From contig NC_064650.1 of NCBI RefSeq assembly GCF_001723175.1, positions 1,674,001 to 1,738,000 of the forward strand: a stretch of 64,000 bases of DNA, read 5' to 3'. This DNA comes from Penicillium oxalicum. Its lineage: Eukaryota > Ascomycota > Eurotiomycetes > Eurotiales > Aspergillaceae. Position 1 is the stretch's first letter. The number at the start of each line of letters is the position of its first letter. A program made the translations under genes and the position numbers. The notes below the pieces were generated by a model. It saw nothing but the letters and a program-made list of their open reading frames with translations. It did no database searches and was not told the DNA's origin. Of this stretch, positions 50,477-62,650 are shown one piece after another.

Positions 50477-51426
50477 AATGAGTTGAGTGTCGAGCGGCCG
50501 CCCGTGGGGGTTGGTTTATTTGAAAGTGAGAGAAAAAAACAAAATTTCTCTTGTGACCAGTCAATGCGCAAGCAAGACTCAACCGATAAAATGGTAGAAC
50601 AAGGTATCTCAAAAGTCGGTTCCTTTGGGCTGGAAAATGACGATGCTTTGTCGGAGATGTCGGATAGGGCACTGGGGGCGGTCAGCAACAAAATGGGACA
50701 AACGCCCCCGTAGTTCCACGGTTCCCGCCGTCTGGATTATCAATCAGACGAGTCATATTGTGGCATTTGCCTGGACCCCGTTACTGTTCAGGGGTAACAT
50801 GGTGCATGGAAGGTTTCAATAAATGTGCAAAATTATATAATCCATTCTAGACCAACCTGGACGGGATGAAGCACTCGATGTGCCTAATGAACCCTGGCAC
50901 GGTCAAGACCACCACATGGAAGATATTTGAAACGACCAGAGGTCATCGAAGCAGCCTTTCTTCTGTGTGTCAGCCTTATAGTTAAGAGACCCCATTTCTG
51001 CTTGGACGAACCTTAGCGTAGGAACCGTGCTCCTGCGGCTCTGCCGCTGAGACGGTGCGAGGAACTCTACGAACAAAAGCGTAATCTCCACCACTCGTCC
51101 ACGGAGGAGCCACTGCGGAGTACAATGTGGAAAGCCAAGGTCGGATCAGACTGGGGCTGGGATGGCCGTTATGGATTTACAAGCATCTTGCTCTGTGTGA
51201 GAATGAAAAGGGAAAAGAAAAGAAAGATTGTCAAATTCTGGAAAGAATCTAAAGCCAGAAATGACCGATCGCGCATCAAGAGCACGGGTATATCCCTGAT
51301 CAATAGTGATGCCTGTCCTAATCCCACCAACCCTCCCGGTGTTGTACAGAAGGCAGAACTGCGCCGCAGAAAGTCTCGTCAAATATTTAGATACAGAATA
51401 GGTCATGTGAAAAAAGCACGCGTTTT
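50477..51426. other. intergenic
   Basis: Promoter side of the CRAL-TRIO gene and 3' flank of the Tudor-SN gene. A 179-aa plus-strand ORF at 51125-51664 mostly overlaps the Tudor-SN coding end and is a shadow. Confidence 0.6.
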
Positions 51427-54262
51427 TCAGTCCTCGGTGAGATCACCGTACTCCCACATTCCCAGGCGGCTAGCCTTCGCCTCCTCCTCGAGCTCGCGCA
51501 GGTTCTGCAATGTCTCGGTAGATGCACGCTCCCACGCCTTCAGCTTGCGGGGGACCATTGCGAAACCCTCCCGAATCACGTCGGCGTTGATGCTCTGGTC
51601 CAAGCTCTTGGAGACGGAGGGATCAAGGAGGGTGACGTGCAGAAGGCCATCTGCCTCGACGTGATCGACATTGGCAACCAGCTGACGGTCAAATGTTTGA
51701 TCGCCGAGGAAAGCCACCGCATCGTCCATGTAGTCTCGGGAGGTGGGGAATTGCAGCAGAGAGAGAACGGCATCGATAGCTTGGGGACGGAGCTTCTGAG
51801 CGGAGAATTGAGGCTGCGTAAGAGGACGCAGAGCCTTCCAGGGGAGAACCTCAGAGTTACCAAAGTCGATGTAGACCACCTCGGCCTGCTCCTTCTCGCG
51901 ATCGTTGCGGCGAACTCGGGCGCGGTACCAGTTACCATCCTCGGTGAACTGGGCAGCAACCCAGTCGCCAGCCTTGGGGGGACCAGGTAGAGGGGTGTCA
52001 TTGGCCTTGTTGATGTGGAAAGCGCGGAAGGCGCTCATGAGCTCAGTCAGGGCACTAGTACCGCTGCCGACTTGTTGCAACTTGAGGCGCCCAGTCTCTG
52101 GATCGATGTGGGTCACCATGACATCGCGATAATCCTTGCGACGAGCCGCAGCGGCGGCAGCTTCGCTCTCATTACCGTTGCCGTGGGCGGCCTCGGACTC
52201 TTCAGCTTCGGCCTCCTTGCTGGGATCCCAGTCGTGCCAGAGACCCTTGCGAGCATCCTTCGCACGCTGCTCAGCAGCAAAGTACTCGTTGGCGTGGCCT
52301 GATTGCTCAGCAGAGTAGGCGTGTACCGTAGCGAGACCCTCCTCGAGCAAGATCTTGGTGAAGTTCTCCTTGTTCACGTAGAGAGTACCGATAAACCCAC
52401 CAACCTTATCGATAGTCTCGACATCGATTTCCACATCGCGCTGCATGCAGCGACGGTTGGCCAGGTCATGAGCCTCCTGGCCAAATGGCTCACCAGCGTC
52501 ATTAGGACCGCGGGCCGATCGGGGAGCGCGGATGCCAGACAGAACCAGAGTCAGCTTGGCGTTCTCACGAGGCACAAGGACAGTGAAGCGGGAACCGGAT
52601 TTGACAAAGTCCACAACGGCGGGAACGCGCTTAGACCGCTGCAGAATGCCGACCTCGAGCTTCGCCTTTTGCACGCTTTCGGAGTAGTCCTGGTACTGCT
52701 TGACCTTGGGTGGCTTGGGAGACCACATTCCACGGGCGTCTTGTTGAGCCTCGGCTTCCGCAACAAGAAAGGAGTCGTAGTCGGGGGATCGATCATCATC
52801 GTCCATGCGGTGGCGGATCACGGAAGCGTAGCCAGCCTCAACAAGGGCCAGTCCAATGTTGGTATTACCGAGAACGACGGTGCCGACCTCACGCTCCTCG
52901 TAGCCTTCATTGGCAGGTTTCTTCCCGTTGATTGTGACCTTGACACTCTTACCAATGATCTTCTTGCGCAGGAACTCCTTAGCATCATTGGCGAAGGGAG
53001 CCTGCTTTGGGTCGGAGGGCTTGGGCTGACGGATGCTAGCCAAGCTGATCTTCTTTTCCTGGCCGGCTTTGTTGCGAATGAAGATGGTGTCGGCGTTGAG
53101 AACCCGGCCCACTGTGTAATCGAGAGCAGCGGCACCCGAGCCCTTGGGAGCAACGTGGCTGGTGAAAATGCCCTTGCGGGCATTCTTCGCCTTCAGCTCA
53201 GCCTGACGAAGCAATACCATATCGCCACCAAGCATGGCAGAATGGTGATCTTGGCAGCGGGCCAACCCTTCCTCAAGGAGGAAACGTGCGATGTTGCCGT
53301 TGGGGTGCAGAAGAGTGGCAACCAGCTGGCCCTGTGGGGTGACACCAAGCAGGAAGACCTTGACCTTGCGCTGCAGGAGTCGGGTCTCAACAAATTGCTG
53401 GGCCTCGTCACCGAAGGGCTCAGCGGCTTGCTCCTTGCCATCGGCAGTGGTGCGCTTGGCAGAAGGGGCACGGACACCAGCCACAGCGGCGACGGTCTGG
53501 ATGTGCTCCGTTGGAGAAAGCAAGAGGCGAAGCACAACTCGGTCACCATTCAACACTCGCTCAATGATACCCTCCAATTGCTCGCCTCTGTGCTTGCTGG
53601 CGAGTGCCTGTCCATTGGCCAATTCGTAGGTAGTCTCGATCAGGCCCTTGTCTGAGGAACTCCAAAGACCCTTATTCTCGTCCTGAGCTAGTGATTCGAG
53701 TGCTCGTAGCCGGTCTAGTAGGGCCAGTGTCTCTTCAGACTCATCGCTGCGCTTGCCAGCCTCCTCACGAACCTTGCTCCAGCCTTCCTGAACACTGATG
53801 TCGGGAAGCTGTGCGTCGAACCCAGGCAATCGGATGATACCATACTCGCGCTTAGCACCGGTGGGGATAGAGTATACGACATGGAATTGGATGACCTTGC
53901 CAACGAGCAGCTCACGGAGGAATTCGCGGGACTGGAAAGCGTAAGGCTAGATGGGGCAATTTTCGTCAGCTCATGGATAGGGTGAATTGCTGGGCCTTTG
54001 GTCTCGAGGCACATGACTTTTGCAAGTGTATACGCAGCGGATGGGATTGAAAAGGGGGCAATGGCAGATTTCGCAAACGAGGACCAAAGAGTGAAAAAAG
54101 AATCAGAGACCCAGGGAGGCATACCTCATCACCTTCCCTCCTCAACCGTGGGGCGGAGACGTAGGCTAAGGAAAGCACACGCTCTTGTGCGGGATTTGTG
54201 AGGTTCGACAACACCACCGTGTCGCCGGAGAGAACGGACTTCACACGGGCTTCAAAAGACAT
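51427..54262 (-). CDS. Tudor-SN / staphylococcal nuclease domain-containing protein 1
   Basis: Exons 54262..54125 and 53946..51427 (178-bp intron) give 885 aa in phase. The protein is a scaffold in RNA metabolism with four staphylococcal-nuclease-like repeats (starts near 1, 175, 330 and 490). Examples are EARVKSVLSGDTVVLSN, YTVGRVLNADTIFIRNKAGQ and AVVDFVKSGSRFTVLVP. A Tudor domain (about 680-740: WVAAQFTEDGNWYRARVRR, VVYIDFGNSEVL) is embedded in a final partial SN fold ending LGMWEYGDLTED. Animal SND1 works in RISC, splicing and transcription and cleaves hyper-edited RNA; the fungal role is inferred. A 450-aa plus-strand ORF across this gene is antisense shadow. Confidence 0.94.
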
Positions 54263-54796
54263 TGTGAAGGAATTGGCAGAAACCACAACCTCAGACAGAA
54301 AAATGAGCTCAGAACTGAGGGCGTGGATCTGCGATTGAGTGGAAGTTAAAGAAAAATGAAAAGGAAGAAATGATCAGAAGATCAAGGGGCAACTACGGCG
54401 AAACCGAGAGCTTCGGAGCAGAAACGTGGCCGCTGTGTGTGGGGAAAGCGGTCTAGGCGGGACCTGCGAGGCTGTGAGCTCCGGGCTACGGGCTACGGGC
54501 CATGGCACACGGACCACGCACGGATCACGGAGTGCAGATCACAGATGAGATGACCAAGTGATCCGATATCAAAAAGATCCAGCATGATCAGAAGCTTTGA
54601 TCACTACCGGTAAGCGATTATAGGAAATTACTCGAGGTGAGGGGGATTTTAAGTGAAGTTGACATTGATCTTCGTTTAATCTTAGCCAGGGGACTATCCT
54701 GAGTTTTTCATCTTCATCGTCAGGAACATTCAGACAAGAAGAAAGATGGAACCAGAAAATCCAACGCTATATGAGAATGACAACAGCAGTGCTGAT
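54263..54796. other. intergenic
   Basis: Promoter side of Tudor-SN and 3' flank of the superoxide dismutase. A small GGGCTAC direct repeat lies near 54483-54498. No gene seen. Confidence 0.6.
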
Positions 54797-56032
54797 TTAA
54801 GCGGCGATACCAATGACACCTGTGATCATATTAGCAGTCTGAACTCGAGAAACCTTGTAAAGGGCATTGAGAGGACTTACCGCAGGCAGGACGGGGGCCG
54901 GCGTTACCAGTTTTCTTGGACTCCTCGTTGCCACCCTTGCCAAGGTCATCAGTACCGGCGTGCACAACCAGAGTGCGCTATTCCATAGAGTCAGTATTCT
55001 ATGTCAAGTTCAGGAGGGCAAAATGAGAGCTTGTTGGACTTACGCCGAGAACGCTCTCAGCACCGATCAACTTGACAAGCTTGTCCTGCTTGGAGCCAAC
55101 AGCGTTACCCTCGGCATCGGTCTGGAAGTTACCGAGGTCACCGACGTGACGCTCAGAGTCCTCGGGAGCACCGTGGGTCTTGCCAAAGGGGTTGACTGAA
55201 GGATGCGGGAGGGAACGGATTAGTATAATGAATCTCTTGCCTTGGGTGGCTCCTCTCGTCTCCATCCAGGTAGAGGGGCCCGGGATATTTGAGAATGTGG
55301 GGAGACTTACAGTGAGGGCCAGCGGAGGTGCAGCCGTTGGTGTTGTCACCGAACTGGTGGACGTGGAAACCACGCTGAGCGTTGGCGTCGTTGCCGGTGA
55401 TGTTCCAGGAGATGGTGGTAGGGGCGTTCTCGTCAGCCTGCTCGAAGGTGACGGTGCCAGAGACCTTGGAGTCTCCGCGGACGACAGCAACTGATCGACT
55501 AAATTAGTACTATGTCTTTATTTGAGAATGACTGTGTATATGAGAGCGGGAAGTGTGCTTCGAGAAGGGGTATGGAGGACAAGGATCGATCCGGTCATTG
55601 CTTTTGCTCGTCCAGGCACAGCCGCCTTTCGCTTCGATTCAGGTATCATGAGCCACAGGCTTGCAGGTACCCGAATCCGCCACAAGCAACCACCTGCTGG
55701 AGCGTCGGCAGTGGTGAACAGGGGCAGACGGCAGACGGCAGACAGCAGAGGAAGCTGACGCTCTCGCAACGATCTTCGGCTGTCATGGGCACAGGAACCT
55801 TGGAAGCTTCGGTGGAGAGCTTGATGGCCAGGGAGACCTGCCGATAGGTCTGTTGAAGCTCGCAAGGTGCTCAAATCTGCTCACTCCAGGGTCCTCGGCC
55901 GATCGTGCAGTCGAGCTCAGAGCCAATGATGGATGCGGGGAGGGAACGGGACAAACCAAGGGAGTGGAACTAGTTCATTGATTGTCTTCCTCAGAGACCC
56001 TGGGGGAATATGGACTCACCAGCCTTGACCAT
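54797..56032 (-). CDS. sodC: Cu/Zn superoxide dismutase
   Basis: Exons 56032..56020, 55490..55311, 55195..55044, 54977..54881 and 54819..54797 give 154 aa in phase, the standard cytosolic length. It converts superoxide to oxygen and hydrogen peroxide. The start [18 protein letters not shown] is split by a 529-bp intron after codon 4, long for this region. Copper/zinc ligands lie in [35 protein letters not shown] and [12 protein letters not shown], and it ends RPACGVIGIAA. The Cys pair (NGCTSAG and RPACG) forms the family disulfide. The last exon codes for only GVIGIAA. No targeting peptide. Confidence 0.96.
55723..55743. repeat. GGCAGAC triplicate
   Basis: Three perfect 7-bp units inside the long first intron of the superoxide dismutase gene. 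Confidence 0.9.
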
Positions 56033-57415
56033 TTTGACGGTGATATAGATGGTTGATATGGAATTATTGGGGAACACGAGTTGATTGTTCTTCAGGGGAA
56101 GAAAAAAAAAGAGAGTCGGAGGCCAGCGGCGGGGTTGGGACAATAATAAGGTGGGTGATGTTGACGTGACTCTCCAACCAGCTCCTGTACGGGAAAGTAG
56201 AGAAAATACACTGCCGATACGCCCGGAAGGTACATTGTGGAAACTTGAAGCGCCCGCAATATCCCGTCCGACATGGAAGTCAATGGAAAAGAGCAATACC
56301 ATACCAAAACATCCCCACCTTCCTAAGCGGGCGACGATCGGGACGAGGGGAAATGACATAATAATCATACTAGCTAAACACCTTTTGTACCATCTTCATT
56401 GAGGAGTCCTCATCATGGGTCAACGGCCGCCTCTATCGAATGCAGACATTCTCACCAAGCTTCTCTACATGTACATCAACCTTACCGGACCAAACTCAGA
56501 TACCATAGCTCATAGAGTTTCCTGTCTCAGCACGATTTCAATCATTGACCGCCTTTCGTGGTACACGTGTAACCCCTCTCGAGTCCCTGCGGGGTCAATG
56601 CCGGCTGGACAGAACCGCTGGTGGTGGAGTGGACAGCTTGAGACTGTAATGCATAACTAAGCAGACCAGGCCAGACTGCCGACGACTGCCAGACACCCTC
56701 CACTCTGGCCAGCTTGAGTCGGAGAAACGGCCTTGTCGGCTGCCGAGTCGGCAGAATGTACACCAGGATTTGCTCTTAGCGGCACTCTCCATATACAACA
56801 GTAGCCACGTGATGCTTTAGTTGATCAAAAGTGAGCTCACCATGAGGTTTTCAGTTGTATCTTGGGCACAAAGCACAGCAGATCAGGACTATATTTCAGG
56901 AATTGGGCCACTCATACCAGGACGTGGAAGTTTCACAGTGGCCTCACTAGTTACTACTCACTGCCTACATGGATGTGGAATGCGATTCTAGTCTCCAGGG
57001 GTATAAGCATGAATCGAGAATTTATGGGAGTTGATTGAGGATGCCAGTCCTCATTCGGCCCACAGAGCGCCTCAACACAGGACAGCAATGGGAGTAAGGT
57101 GAACCAAACCACCACGAGGTCCCCTGAAGGACCAATCCCGATGCATGATGAGGGCCAGAATCAGGGGGAAGCCGGACCGGGAGGACAACAAATAAAAATT
57201 TAGATTCATCAATTCGTATCTACCGAATTCCCAAAGCCATTTTGGTGATCGCCAATTTACAAAACCATATCATGTGCGACATTGAACAAAGGGGAAAAAG
57301 AAAAGGAGAAGACAGGGAATTAGAGAAAGAGAGGAAAAGAGGTTTCTCAACGGGTCACAGACAGTCAGTCTGACGACCACGTTTCAACCTCGTCCAGTCC
57401 CGCCGGCCTATCCCT
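56033..57415. other. intergenic
   Basis: 1.38 kb between the superoxide dismutase promoter and the 3' end of transaldolase. No motif-bearing ORF. Confidence 0.6.
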
Positions 57416-58640
57416 CTAAGCCTGGATCTTCTGCTTGAGGAGGTCCTTGAGGGTCTCGGCGTCAGCAGCGAACTTGGAGATACCCTCGCGGAGCTTCTCG
57501 ACGGCCATGGCCTCCTCGTTGAAGTCGAAGCGGAAGGCGGGCTCGTTCTTGAGGTAGTTGCGCTTGGGGATGTCGAGGTTGGCGGCGGAAGCAGAGTCCA
57601 GCTTCTTGGGGACGTCGGCAGTGGAGTTGAAGAGCTCCTCCAACAGGTTGGGGGAGATGGTCAGGTAGTCGCAACCAGCAAGCTCGGTGATCTCACCGAC
57701 GTTACGGAAGGAAGCGCCCATGACGATAGTCTTGTAGCCGTGCTTCTTGTAGTAGTTGAAGATGTCCTGGACGGACTTGACACCGGGGTCCTCGGTGGCG
57801 GTGTAGTCGCGCTTGTGGGCAGCCTTGTACCAGTCAAGGATACGACCAACGAAGGGAGAAATCAGGAAGGCGCCGGCCTCAGCGGCAGCGACGGCCTGGA
57901 CGATAGAGAAGAGGAGGGTCAGGTTGCAGTTGATGCCGTGCTGGGACTGCAGAATGTGGGCAGCCTGGATACCCTCCCAGGTGGAGGCGATCTTGATCAG
58001 GACACGGTCCTTGGAGATGCCGTTCTCCTCGTACAGCTATTCAAGGAGCAAACAAGCTGTCAGCAGGTCTTCTCGCCACGCTGCCACGCAAAGGAACTCT
58101 TTGTCTGGGAGCATACCTTGATGATGTGAAGGGCCTTGTCAACGGTGCCCTGGGTGTCAAAGGACAGCTTGGCGTCGACCTCAGTGGAGACCTTGCCGGG
58201 GATGATCTTCAGGATCTCCTTGCCGAACTCGACGAGGAGGCGGTCCAGGGTGGCCTCAACCTGCTCATCGAGGCTGCTGCCCTTAGTCTTGCCGTAGGCG
58301 ACCGCGGCATCGATGAGCTTGGCATACTCGGCCTTCTTGGAGGCAGCGAGGATCAGGGAGGGGTTGGTGGTAGCATCCTGAGGCTTGTACTTGCCAATGG
58401 CTGTGAAGATGTCTCTGTTAGTCAATGCTCGCAATGATGCCGTCACGCTACTGCGCGAGGCATTCCGCAGCATCTTGCGCGATGCAGACGCATGATCGAG
58501 TTACTTACTGGCAAAGTCACCTAGACGCATTGAATGTTAGTGATGTGCATCGTGTCAAGCAGGGGGGGCTTGGACAACTTACCAGAATCACAGACGACAG
58601 TGGTGCCGGTGGCCTTGAGCTGCTCGAGAGAGGAAGACAT
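57416..58640 (-). CDS. transaldolase
   Basis: Exons 58640..58583, 58520..58509, 58400..58117 and 58036..57416 give 324 aa in phase. It transfers a dihydroxyacetone unit from sedoheptulose-7-phosphate to glyceraldehyde-3-phosphate in the non-oxidative pentose phosphate pathway, in the cytosol. Motifs: VVCDSGDFATIGKYKPQ (D18 matches catalytic Asp17 of E. coli), [15 protein letters not shown], and [11 protein letters not shown] with the Schiff-base Lys at 133. Then [26 protein letters not shown] and [13 protein letters not shown] follow. Exon 2 is only 12 nt, yet it restores the conserved GDFAT. Length matches the family. Confidence 0.95.
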
Positions 58641-61273
58641 GATGATGTGACTGGGATTGTATGAAGTTTTCTAAAATTGAGTTGGAATTGAATAGGTTGG
58701 GAGGAGGAAGTTGGAGATGATTAAGGAGAAGAAGAGTCAAGAAAGAAAAGTGGCGAGCAGGGACACTATTTAGAGGAGGGGCAATCGAACCGGGGAGGCA
58801 ATGCCCTCCAGGCGGGTCAGTTGGGGTACTTGTGATTAGTATGGTAAGACCATACTAGGCTGTGGTACCTCACTGCTGGCTACATCAGCGTTGAGGAGAG
58901 TGGGGCAAATGACGGGCCTGATGAAATCACCCGTGGGTATTGCTGTATTGGATCCGACAAAAGACTAATACGTGTGTCAACGATTCTGGCTGGACCAGGG
59001 GAGGGACATGAGTGACTGTGAAGTACTGTAATCATTATGGACATCAGGCCGATGACTGACCCCAATATGACAGCCGCTCGCAGCACCATGTGATGATGCA
59101 CCCAGACTACCTAAGTACCCATCCTACAAACCAGGACTCTTTACCCTCTTGATCAATTGCCCGAGCAGAGTGAAGGAGTAGATTCATGCATTCACTAAGC
59201 CGGACGGATGTATCGGGTAAACCATTCTTCAACACTATCAGACTTGCTCACTTTGCCTCACTTGCCACTACTGCAGACAGGTGTGGTCTCTCCCCTGAGT
59301 CCCATTGCCTATTGACTTCATATGTTTGTCTTGTTTCTCAACGGTTTCCGCATAGTCGGTAATTGAACCACCACCGTGATGTCCTATCCGGTCTCTTATG
59401 CTGTCCGCGTGATCAGTTTCAACTCGGTGCAGAGTGCTCCGAGTCAGCCCAACCCGGAGCGGCGGAGGGAAGTCGACCGGTCAACGGCCCACAACTGCCA
59501 TTGCGAAGCTCACCCGTCCTCACCGAGATCCGGTTAAATATTGAAATATTGGATCGATGGTGGGCGGCCAAACGCACCTCATAGTCTAGAAGGCAGGTAC
59601 AGATTCTCAATATTCTTCTCGGCTATTCAGGCGGGCGCAACTTACTACGAATAATGGGGAAATCGGCGAGGAATTAGGCAATTCCGCCCGTCCACCTGCG
59701 TGTCCTGAAGGACAAACACTCTTGTAGCCAGTTGACTACAACCTTAAAATATGTACATTCAATCAAATGGTCCTTTCATACCGGCGGTCGGCATCTATGT
59801 AAGCGCTAAAGTCATAAAGTCCTCAATTGTATACGTACCCAAGTAGTAGCTCACTCTACCGAGCGTTTTACCTCTGTCAAGTAAGCCTTTTGTTTCCGAG
59901 ATGGTGCCGCTTTTACGAGGGCACTTAGAGTCAAACTCACAGAGGATCTCAAACTGGACTCAAAACTCCAGACTCAGACTCAGACTCGAGGAAGTTTATA
60001 GATAAATCACGTGACTAGACTCGGTGAGTGGGATTAGTGTTATGACCACCCTAGGCACATCGGCACAGTATCAATACCCACTAAGCTATTGTGCCTTTCA
60101 GAGCGTTGAACTAGATGTATAGTCTTCGAAAGTCATTTGACGCCTACAATCGCTCCTAACGTGGCTGAATCAAGGTGTCTCGTAATCTATTCGTCAAAAC
60201 CACTTACTGCGGGAGATGACTTCTTTTTATGATTTAGCACTTACTGTAGGTTGCTCCGTCAATCCATTATGTTTCACCCGCATCTCCATGAGCGTGTAGT
60301 CTTTGAGAGAACGAAAGAGCAACCTTGGGTGTGATCATCCGTCCGAGGGCGCTAACGGCTTGTAGAATTGAGAAGCTCCAAGTCTTCGAAGACCAATGGA
60401 ACAGTAATCCCTGGCAAGATTCATCGATAATCTACCTAGTGTCAAAAGATCCATGCACAAGAACGGATTTCTTGCCCCGATCCATAGTATCTTGGTAAGC
60501 TTTTGAAAGGAGGGCGGCGTTTTTGTCGATATATTCCTAGGATATCCACCTCGAGCCTGTCTCAGCCGTTCAGCAAGCATCCTTCTTATCACGGCCCTTT
60601 TGTTAAACCGTGCCTTTGAAAATAAAACTGCTTATTGGATACTTTAGTCGTGATGTTTAAGCAAACGACACCACGACTTTATCCCTCGCTTAGAAACCCC
60701 AGGTTAGAGGACCTTCTACCTCAATTCATGACGAGGGTCTATGGGTTTTTGAAGAGCGAGCAGCAGAAGGTAGGTATTACGATAGAAAAAAATCAATTGA
60801 TCATGCATCTGATCGACAAAACAGAATCCGAGCCTCACATTTGCAGAGCTCATATATCAAGTTGATCCTAGTACATATCTTTACTTCCCACTCGTAAAGA
60901 GCTAGCCCGGTTGTGGGGGATCTTCACCCCACCAGTCTTGTGGCGATCCGAGTGATCCAATTAACCGGACGTGCTGTCGGTCTGTCTGAAAAATGAGGAT
61001 CAAATCTAACACCATCAATCGATCGAATAAGTGTCCATCAAGATGAATCAGTGCGTCGCCCGGTAGGCGGAGATTGATATGCATTTATGACAGAGGAAGC
61101 TAGAAACTCAATATGTACTCGGCGAATTGAACGCATACGACCGGAACGAATCACAGCTGGTGATATTACTTAGCTCCTGCTGGCTTTATTGTATGATTCC
61201 CCCCCCCCTTCCCCCGGCATCTCTACAAGATACAGTCGACCGGGTAGGATACAACTGCCATACACAGGCTGAA
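58641..61273. other. gene-poor, 2.6 kb
   Basis: Promoter of transaldolase at the left, then only short ORFs under 90 aa. A (GACTCA)n-like triplicate lies near 59971-59988 and a C-run at 61199-61208. Nothing recognised. Confidence 0.55.
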
Positions 61274-62650
61274 TCAATTGGACCTCAGCCAAGGATCCAC
61301 TAGTCACTCTTTCGCAGGTGCTCGATCTTCCGGTTTCCACTGAAGCATCTTCCGCATAAAGCAGAGAAACAAACTTTGTTGTGTACCTTGCAAATTATTC
61401 TTCAATTTCTATAAAGATATAGAAGGAGTCTCGGTGATACCTGTCCAATGATCTGATTCTGGACCATTAGTTGCGCCTACAGAATGTCAAAAGAAGAACG
61501 AGAATATTTACCCCTCCCGTCACGATCGAAGAATCTCATTGCATACTCGCTACTCTGAAGCATTCCTTGTGGTGGTACATCCATGATTGCTATCATCCCT
61601 GTAAGGTGATGACTGTTTGAAATGTTTCCATTGAACTGCGGGCGCAGAAGAGATGCCTCTGCTCAAAAATATTCCAAGCCTATCGAATAGTTAGTGTGTA
61701 GCTCGCCGAGACCTGTGTTGCGATTTACACATACAAGGACCCCAATGTTCCAAATATCAATCTTTTCATTCCATGGCATCCGTAAATGACCTCTGGAGCC
61801 CTATAAACCAAAGGCTGAGCGTCCTTCCACTGCTTGCCTAAGCTTGACAAAAGGGCAAGCTTCCCCAAAGTCCGACGAAATAGGACGACCATGGACCTTT
61901 GGGATTCCTCAGTCCCGGGAGATATAGATCACGCGATCATCAACAATTCTGCAAGGGCTTAAGCTGGTTTTTTCTACTTCCTCAAAATCAACCAGAATTG
62001 ACTCATCTTCTCCACTAAGCATCATATTATTTTCTTGTATATCTGTAATCAAGTCAATAAGAAAGTCCAGGCATTCCACAGTATCGCGAGATGAGGAGTG
62101 CTATACCAGTATGAGCAATTTTGGCTTCCGTGTGAAGAAGTCGATAGCATGAAGTATATGGATCAAAACGGGCATGGGTAAGTCTTCCGGGAGGACTTTT
62201 TTCTAAGGTATGATGACGCAGTTCGCATAGGCTCATAGCCAAACGAGGACGTACAAGGCACTGATAAGGATAAATTTTCCCGGCAGAACTATTTTAGAAG
62301 TCATCGATAGAGCGTCACACGAGCAAAGAGCCTGTGTGGCTGGACTTGACGTTTCTGAGATGGCTGTATACATCTTGTTCTCTCCTGCCATGGCTAGAGT
62401 CGTGCTCGTACATTTTCAATGTTACATAGACATGCTGCCTACTCTGTGTCAGCCCTGAATCGTAAAGTCGCTGGCATCACAACTTACTGCAAATATCTAC
62501 GGAGCCACACTGTCGAATGACCTCCATAGCCAACTTTTCCAATTACCTGGTACCTTGAGCGAAATACATCACCGATTCTCACGAGGTAGATATCTTCTGG
62601 CAAGTATCCTCGTGTATTTTTCTCCTCTAGTCTGTCATTTGGGCCGAGAA
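61274..62650 (-). pseudogene. decayed SRPK-type protein kinase gene
   Basis: Kinase pieces appear in order on the minus strand, in changing frames. First come GYLPEDIYLVRIGDVF and YQVIGKVGYGGHSTVWL (glycine loop), then an intron-like GTAAGT..AG and YVTLKMYEHD (Lys strand). Next are SSHTGSLLV, LPMPVLIHILHAIDFFH, TEAKIAHT, an intron, DIQENNMMLSGEDESIL, HGRPISSDFGEA, MPWNEKIDIWNIGVL, WNIFEQRHLF and NSHHLTGMIAIM, ending FMRKMLQWKPEDR. The last block has an in-frame TGA (PAKE stop LVDPWL). Frame changes occur around the segment before HGRPIS and after RHLF. These blocks match the fungal SRPK-like kinases that carry HTDIQ in place of HRD. The 5' end near 62650 is uncertain. Confidence 0.75.

Noticed and set aside
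52303..53655. 450-aa ORF on the plus strand
   Set aside because: Antisense to Tudor-SN, with low-complexity Leu/Gly/Val composition and no motif.
60902..61084. 60-aa minus ORF with a hydrophobic core
   Set aside because: Slight resemblance to a conserved protein, but no family recognised and no neighbouring exon.
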